Shown piece after piece: positions 59,555 to 64,000 of a DNA stretch of 64,000 nucleotides. Positions within the stretch are counted from its first letter, which is position 1. Each line of letters starts with the position of its first letter. The notes beneath the pieces were generated by a model that was not told the origin of the DNA, made no database searches, and saw only the letters and a list, made by a program, of their open reading frames with translations. This DNA is from Mycolicibacterium hodleri (lineage in GTDB: Bacteria; Actinomycetota; Actinomycetes; Mycobacteriales; Mycobacteriaceae), in assembly GCF_006439015.1 (NCBI RefSeq), contig NZ_RCZG01000001.1, forward strand, positions 744,001-808,000. Direction: 5' to 3'. The translations under genes and the position numbers were made by a program.

Positions 59555-61630
59555 ATGACGGGGCTGAGAACCCGGCTGGGTAGGGCGCTCGGACGAACGG
59601 GCGTTGGCATGGTCGCGGCGGTGGCTGCTGCCCTGCTAGTCGCTCCACTCGCCGCGGCGACGCCCGAGAGCGACGCCGACGCCGCCATCACCCAGGCATG
59701 GGATGCGGGCGGGGGCGAGGGCGGACCGCTCGGCATCAAGAACGGCGGGGTGTACCCGGCGGGCGCTGGTTTCGGCCAGGACTTCGCAGGCGGCAAGATC
59801 TACTTCACCCCGGACACCGGCGCTCACGCCATGCAGGGCGCGATCCTCGACGAATACCAGGCGCTGGGCGGCGCGGCAGACGGCGACCTGGGCTTTCCCA
59901 CAATTGACGAGGGCGACGGCAAGGCGCCGGGTAGCCGCAACACGACCTTCAGCGCCGCCGACCGCCCGGTGATCTTCTGGACTCCCGACACCGGCGCACA
60001 CGTCGTACGGGGCGCCATCAACGCAGCGTGGGACAAGCTCGGAGGGTCCGCAGGCGTCCTTGGCGTGCCGACCGACGACGAGGTCTACGGGGGTGACGAG
60101 GTCACCCAGTCGTTCACGGGCGGCCAAGTGACGTGGAACGGCACCACGAAGGCGTTTACGACGACACCCCCGGAACTGGCAGAACAGCTCACGGGGCTCG
60201 AGATTCCCGGCGACGTGACCACGGCGATCGCCGCCGCCCGCCGCGCAGCCGGTGGCCCGCTCGGACCGCTGGGTGCCACTGATGGCAACCAGTACGACAT
60301 CGGTGCCAACGGCGTTGGGCAGAACTACGCCGGCGGGAAGATCTACTACAGCCCTGCGACGGGCGCCAAGGTCCTGACCGGCCAGGTGCTGGCGAAGTAT
60401 GAGGGCGTCGGCGGTCCCGACGGCGATCTCGGTTTCCCGACGAGCAACGAAAACGACGGCGGTCTCGCGCCGATGAGCAAGATCGCGAGCTTCGCCGCTG
60501 CCGATCAGCCGGTGATCTTCTGGACGCCCGACTTCGGAGCGGTGATCGTGCGCGGGGCGATGAACGCCGCGTGGGCGAAGCTCGGTGGGGCGACCGGTGA
60601 ACTGGGTGCGCCGACGGCAGACCAGACTGAAAATGGCGACGTTGTCACGCAGAAGTTCAATGGTGGCGCCATCACCTGGAACAGGTCGACCAATGAGTTC
60701 ACCACCGAGCCGCCGAGCCTGCAGTCCCAACTGAAGGGGCTGGAGGTACCCGGGGGTGGTGCCGTGCAGGCGCAACCTGCCGCGCAGGGAACCTCCGACC
60801 GCGACTCGACGTGGTTCCGCCCGAACGCGTGGTGGCTATTAGGCATCCTGCCCGTCCTGGTGCTCGTCGGCGTCGTGGCGGCCGCCGTCGTGCGGAACCG
60901 GCGCCGAAGTGACGACCGCGGAACCTTGGACGAATTCGACGATGACTACGACTACCGCGACTTCGACGACGCCGACGCCGACCCCGACGAGCGCGACTTC
61001 GATTCGGGACCGATCGCGCAGGGCGACGACGGCGACAGCCGGCGAAGCGGCTGGGCGATGCCCGCTGACGGCGACGACGATGAGCTGCCCGATCGAGGTG
61101 ACGAAAGCGAACACGACAGCTACGTGGCCGACCTGTCCACCGATCAGGACGCCATCAACACCGCTCCCACACTGATCGTCGGCGCAACGGGCGCCCAGCC
61201 GGATGGCCCGTGGTTCACCGACCTCGCCGCGTCCGACGATGCCGACATGGTTCCCCATCGCGACGATGAGGCGGAGCTGGATCGGGAGCCGGTCCCAGAA
61301 GGCGAGTCCGACCTGCGGTCAGAACACGAGGCGGACCCGGACTACGAAGAACCGTCCGACCCGGACTCGGAACAACCGTCATATCCCGACAGTGAGCCGC
61401 CAAGCGGCCGTCACGCAGCCATCCGGCTCACCGCGCCGCTAGCGGCGGAGACATCGCTGCGGCTGGCCACCGACGACCCGTTCGACGCGCCCCGGGGGTA
61501 CCCGATCAAGGCTGACACCAAGACAGGGTTGTACTGGATTCCTGGAAGTGGACAGTACGACGTTGCGCAAGCCGAAATCTGGTTCGCCAGCGAAGAATTC
61601 GCATTGACGAACGGTTTCATCAAGGGCTAG
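59555..61630 (+). CDS. LGFP-repeat membrane protein with C-terminal sunset-like domain (Rv2721c type)
   Basis: A 691-aa envelope protein. A signal peptide (about 1-36) leads to two tandem copies of a ~180-residue unit (38-218, 222-400) carrying LGFP-type repeats at 112, 169, 292 and 350; LGFP repeats in corynebacterial and mycobacterial proteins bind the mycolyl-arabinogalactan wall. One membrane span (426-446) is followed by a ~170-residue highly acidic region, then a short domain near the end (GYPIKADTKTGLYWIPG..AEIWFASEEFAL) like the sunset domain. GGGAGG upstream. Orthologue of Rv2721c. Confidence 0.88.
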   Translation: MTGLRTRLGRALGRTGVGMVAAVAAALLVAPLAAATPESDADAAITQAWDAGGGEGGPLGIKNGGVYPAGAGFGQDFAGGKIYFTPDTGAHAMQGAILDEYQALGGAADGDLGFPTIDEGDGKAPGSRNTTFSAADRPVIFWTPDTGAHVVRGAINAAWDKLGGSAGVLGVPTDDEVYGGDEVTQSFTGGQVTWNGTTKAFTTTPPELAEQLTGLEIPGDVTTAIAAARRAAGGPLGPLGATDGNQYDIGANGVGQNYAGGKIYYSPATGAKVLTGQVLAKYEGVGGPDGDLGFPTSNENDGGLAPMSKIASFAAADQPVIFWTPDFGAVIVRGAMNAAWAKLGGATGELGAPTADQTENGDVVTQKFNGGAITWNRSTNEFTTEPPSLQSQLKGLEVPGGGAVQAQPAAQGTSDRDSTWFRPNAWWLLGILPVLVLVGVVAAAVVRNRRRSDDRGTLDEFDDDYDYRDFDDADADPDERDFDSGPIAQGDDGDSRRSGWAMPADGDDDELPDRGDESEHDSYVADLSTDQDAINTAPTLIVGATGAQPDGPWFTDLAASDDADMVPHRDDEAELDREPVPEGESDLRSEHEADPDYEEPSDPDSEQPSYPDSEPPSGRHAAIRLTAPLAAETSLRLATDDPFDAPRGYPIKADTKTGLYWIPGSGQYDVAQAEIWFASEEFALTNGFIKG

Positions 61631-61647
61631 CGCGTGCCCGCTGAACG

Positions 61648-62316
61648 CTAGATCTTGCGGATGACCGTGACGACCTTGCCGAGGATGGCCGCGTCGTTGC
61701 CCGGTATCGGGTCGAATGCCGGGTTGTGGGGCATCAGCCACACCTGGCCGCTCGTGCGCTTGAAGGTCTTCACGGTGGCCTCGCCGTCGATCATCGCCGC
61801 CACGATGTCGCCATTGTCGGCCACGTTCTGCTGGCGTATCACTACCCAGTCGCCATCGCAGATGGCGGCGTCGATCATCGACTCGCCGACCACCTTCAGC
61901 AGGAACAGGGAACCCTCGCCGACGAGTTCCTTGGGCAGGGGGAACACGTCCTCGACGGCCTCCTCGGCCAGAATCGGCCCGCCTGCGGCGATACGGCCGA
62001 GAACCGGGACGAAGGTGGGCACGGGTAGCGCATCGGACCCGGCGACGTCCGTCGTGACGGCCTGCGCGGCCTGCCTGGCCGGATCGTCGGATGCGCGGAC
62101 GTCGACTGCTCGCGGCCGGTTCGGATCGCGACGCAAGTAGCCCTTGCGTTCGAGCGTGCGCAGTTGGTGTGCGACGGATGACGTCGAAGTCAAGCCCACG
62201 GCGTCGCCGATCTCGCGGATGCTCGGGGGATAGCCACGTGTGGTGACCGAGCTTCGGATGACCTCGAGGATGGTGCGCTGACGTTCGGTCAGAACCGTGT
62301 CGCTGCTGTCACTCAT
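61648..62316 (-). CDS. lexA: LexA, SOS repressor
   Basis: A 222-aa repressor: N-terminal winged helix (about 8-70, [23 protein letters not shown]) and C-terminal S24 self-cleaving domain with cleavage site Ala111-Gly112, catalytic Ser146 (VVGESMID) and Lys183 (ATVKTF). All three are intact, so it should be RecA-cleavable. Its own promoter has an SOS box. Orthologue of Rv2720. Confidence 0.97.
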   Translation of the reverse strand: MSDSSDTVLTERQRTILEVIRSSVTTRGYPPSIREIGDAVGLTSTSSVAHQLRTLERKGYLRRDPNRPRAVDVRASDDPARQAAQAVTTDVAGSDALPVPTFVPVLGRIAAGGPILAEEAVEDVFPLPKELVGEGSLFLLKVVGESMIDAAICDGDWVVIRQQNVADNGDIVAAMIDGEATVKTFKRTSGQVWLMPHNPAFDPIPGNDAAILGKVVTVIRKI

Positions 62317-62323
62317 GGCGCCG

Positions 62324-62329
62324 AATGTA
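62324..62329 (-). promoter_or_regulatory. Leaderless -10 element of lexA
   Basis: On the minus strand TACATT lies 7 nt before the lexA ATG (62316). Confidence 0.55.
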
Positions 62330-62348
62330 GTCCTCTAGGGGGACAGAA

Positions 62349-62364
62349 TCAAACATGTGTTCGA
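62349..62364. promoter_or_regulatory. SOS (LexA) box of lexA
   Basis: TCAAACATGTGTTCGA matches TCGAAC-N4-GTTCGA with one mismatch, and lies 33-48 bp upstream of the predicted lexA transcription start, over the -35 position, so LexA would repress its own gene. The insertion element begins only 30 bp further away. Confidence 0.85.
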
Positions 62365-62378
62365 CGCGTGTCGCCGAG

Positions 62379-62393
62379 ATCGTTTCCCCGGGT
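62379..62393 (+). repeat. Left copy of the 15-bp target site duplication
   Basis: ATCGTTTCCCCGGGT immediately flanks the insertion element on the left and is repeated exactly on the right at 63834-63848. Confidence 0.88.
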
Positions 62394-62403
62394 GTCATCT
62401 CGC

Positions 62404-62444
62404 AGGACATCGGTGACAGTTCTGAATCAGGACATCGGTAACAG
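62404..62444. repeat. Left-end transposase-binding-type repeats
   Basis: Two copies of a ~16-bp unit, AGGACATCGGTGACAG (62404) and AGGACATCGGTAACAG (62429), start 25 bp apart inside the left end. Confidence 0.65.
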
Positions 62445-62486
62445 TCCAGGCGGTGTTGGTGGTGACACTTCTGCCTCCAAGCTCCG

Positions 62487-63773
62487 GTGGTGGCTGTTAC
62501 CGAACCCATCGATCCTGTCGTTCGTCTTGCAATCTCGCAGTGGCCCGATGACGCTCCCCGTGGAGCGGTCTCGACGTTCTGCGCCGAGCACGGCATCTCC
62601 CGTAAGTCTGTCTACGCGTTGCGTAAACGCGCGAGGACCGACGGGCCGGCCGCGGTGCTCGAACCCAGGACTCGACGACCGAAGTCGAGCCCTTCGGCGG
62701 TGAGCGATGAGGTCAAGGGCCACGCCGTGGCGGTACGGGCCGCGCTGGAGGCTTCTGGTCTGGACCATGGGCCGATCAGCGTGCACGACAAGATGCACGC
62801 GATGGGCTTGGAACAGGTTCCTTCCCCGGCGTCGCTGGCACGCATCTTCCGTGAGGCCGGCGTGGCTCGTCTGGAGCCCAAGAAGAAGCCACGCTCGGCA
62901 TGGCGGCGGTTCGTCTACCCAGCCCCAAATGCGTGTTGGCAACTCGACGCGACCGAGTACGTGCTCAGCGGCGGGCGGAAGTGCGTAATCTTTCAGCTCA
63001 TCGACGACCACTCCCGTTACGCGGTCGCCTCCCACGTTGCATTCGGGGAGACCGCCAAGGACGCCATCGCCGTGGTGGACAAAGCCATCGCCACCCACGG
63101 TGTGCCACAAAGGTTGTTGTCCGACAACGGGCTCGCACTGAACCCGTCACGGCGCGGGTACGTCGGCCAGCTCGTCGGCCACGTTGGGGCCTTGGGCGTG
63201 GAGGCGATCACCGGCAAGCCCTACAAGCCGACCACCCAAGGCAAGAACGAACGCTTCCATCAGACCCTGTTCCGCTACCTCGACAAGCAGCCGCTCGCGG
63301 GATCACTGGCCGAACTCCAAGCCCAGGTCGACGCGTTCGACCACGTCTACAACACCCAGCGGCCCCACCAAGGACTGCCCGGACGCGTCACACCGCTGAC
63401 AGCCTGGGAGGCGACGCCCAAAGCTGATCCACCTCGCCCGAAGCCTGACCGGCCCGTCGTCGCGGAGCGAGTCCCGGGCCGCTACCAGTTCCCGCGGGCA
63501 CAGCCGCCCACGGATCTACCCGCCAACACCTGTGTCCGAACGGTTAGCGCGGTAGGCAACATCGGGCTGGACTCAGTCAGCTACAAGGTCGGTGGCCAAC
63601 ACGGCTTTCGGCAGGTTCTCGTCGTCAGTGATGGCGACAAGGTCATCATCACCGATCTGGACGGCGAGGTCCTCGCCGAACGAACCCGACCTGCACCCGG
63701 CGTCAAATACGTCGGCAACGGCCGACCCCGCGGCCTACGCCCCAAAACGATGAAAGCGTCACCGAAGTCCTGA
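62487..63773 (+). CDS. IS481-like transposase (DDE integrase core)
   Basis: A 428-aa DDE transposase. N-terminal helix-turn-helix (GAVSTFCAEHGISRKSVYALRKRA, in parts, about 24-45), then the rve core with Asp in QLDATEY, Asp in LLSDNGLAL and Glu in QGKNERFHQTLFRYL; the Asp-Asp-Glu spacing fits IS481/IS3-like elements. The frame is intact, so the element may still be mobile. GTG 62487 is the most upstream in-frame start; the true start may be slightly different. Confidence 0.9.
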   Translation: MVAVTEPIDPVVRLAISQWPDDAPRGAVSTFCAEHGISRKSVYALRKRARTDGPAAVLEPRTRRPKSSPSAVSDEVKGHAVAVRAALEASGLDHGPISVHDKMHAMGLEQVPSPASLARIFREAGVARLEPKKKPRSAWRRFVYPAPNACWQLDATEYVLSGGRKCVIFQLIDDHSRYAVASHVAFGETAKDAIAVVDKAIATHGVPQRLLSDNGLALNPSRRGYVGQLVGHVGALGVEAITGKPYKPTTQGKNERFHQTLFRYLDKQPLAGSLAELQAQVDAFDHVYNTQRPHQGLPGRVTPLTAWEATPKADPPRPKPDRPVVAERVPGRYQFPRAQPPTDLPANTCVRTVSAVGNIGLDSVSYKVGGQHGFRQVLVVSDGDKVIITDLDGEVLAERTRPAPGVKYVGNGRPRGLRPKTMKASPKS

Positions 63774-63822
63774 CGCACCAACCGTCACCGAAGTCCTGAT
63801 GCAGAACTGTCACCGATGTCCT
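63756..63822. repeat. Right-end transposase-binding-type repeats
   Basis: Three complement-oriented copies of the same unit lie at 63756-63771, 63782-63797 and 63807-63822, spaced 26 and 25 bp. The innermost overlaps the transposase stop codon. Outermost copy is the most similar to the left end. Confidence 0.65.
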
Positions 63823-63833
63823 GAGACATCACC

Positions 63834-63848
63834 ATCGTTTCCCCGGGT
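63834..63848 (+). repeat. Right copy of the 15-bp target site duplication
   Basis: Exact repeat of 62379-62393, ending the insertion element on its right. Confidence 0.88.
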
Positions 63849-63884
63849 CGCGTGTCGGTGGGTCGGGTTACGGTTTGCAACAGT

Positions 63885-63943
63885 TCGATCACGTGTTCTA
63901 GTAATCGAACACCTGAGCGATTAGCATTCGAACACAAGAGCGA
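63885..63943. promoter_or_regulatory. Triple LexA-like box array
   Basis: Three SOS-type sites: TCGATCACGTGTTCTA (63885-63900), TCGAACACCTGAGCGA (63905-63920) and TCGAACACAAGAGCGA (63928-63943), each two mismatches from TCGAAC-N4-GTTCGA and 20 and 23 bp apart. A -10-like TAGCAT (63922-63927) lies between the second and third. They face the partial gene starting at 63972. Confidence 0.7.
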
Positions 63944-63971
63944 ACCAATGCCACGAAGGAAGGCCCGCGAG

Positions 63972-64000
63972 ATGACCATCATCACCCGAGAAGACCCCAC
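63972..64000 (+). CDS. Start of an SOS-regulated gene (Rv2719c/ChiZ-type by position), partial
   Basis: ATG 63972 with GAAGGAAGG 8 nt upstream opens MTIITREDP and runs off the right edge; ATG 63948, in frame, is an alternative. The gene divergent from lexA in mycobacteria is Rv2719c, a damage-induced LysM cell-wall hydrolase, so this is the likely identity, but only nine codons are visible. Confidence 0.5.

Larger units (their letters stand above)
62394..63833 (+). mobile_element. Complete IS481-family-like insertion sequence
   Basis: A 1440-bp element bounded by a perfect 15-bp direct repeat. Its ends are imperfect inverted repeats sharing AGGACATCGGTGACAGTTCTG at both termini (62404 onward; complement ending at 63822, in parts no longer than 20 nt identical). 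It carries one transposase gene. The insertion sits between the lexA SOS box and the promoter of the next SOS gene. The exact outermost base on each side is uncertain by a few nt. Confidence 0.85.

Overview
The window is high-GC actinobacterial DNA that I read as a fast-growing, environmental Mycobacterium (Mycolicibacterium). From dapB rightwards the order dapB–thyA–dfrA–dapA–rnj–ftsK–argA–pgsA3–clgR–pspA–ephG–recA–recX–miaB–miaA–dapF–hflX–fadE20–lexA follows the M. tuberculosis Rv2773c–Rv2719c block. Promoters with a TANNNT -10 only 6-8 nt before the start codon (leaderless mRNAs), SigE-type and LexA sites also fit mycobacteria. No rRNA, tRNA or CRISPR array was recognised.

Region 1 (1-15.4 kb) is a hydrogenase locus absent from M. 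tuberculosis. Divergent hypAB and hypFCDE maturation genes and an AraC-type regulator precede hucM-hucS-hucL, which encode the atmospheric-H2-oxidising group 2a [NiFe] hydrogenase Huc. Behind hucL runs a tightly overlapped accessory module: a maturation protease with a long C-terminal extension, an 83-aa protein, a TPR protein, the NifU-Rieske fusion HucE, a six-repeat NHL protein and an unknown 278-aa protein. A decayed serine-hydrolase gene marks the right border.

Region 2 (15.7-32.4 kb) mixes core and accessory genes: dapB, thyA-dfrA, a YcaQ-type glycosylase, a TetR/peroxiredoxin/haloalkane dehalogenase operon under a palindrome, an iminopeptidase/amino-acid-transporter/deaminase cluster opposite a GntR regulator, then dapA-rnj and a mycofactocin-type SDR with a monooxygenase-fold partner, followed by a SulP transporter remnant.

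Region 3 (32.9-54.2 kb) is the conserved ftsK-to-hflX backbone: DNA translocation, phospholipid synthesis, the ClgR-PspA envelope-stress module, recA-recX with the SOS box and the RecA-NDp promoter, a gluABCD glutamate transporter, tRNA modification (miaB, miaA), lysine/peptidoglycan precursor synthesis (dapF) and ribosome rescue (hflX).

Region 4 (54.2-64.0 kb) holds a DEAD-box helicase with a leader containing a possible upstream ORF, a BisC-type molybdoenzyme, fadE20, an LGFP-repeat membrane protein, lexA, and a complete IS481-like element that has landed, with a perfect 15-bp target duplication, between lexA and a divergent SOS gene whose promoter carries three LexA-like sites.
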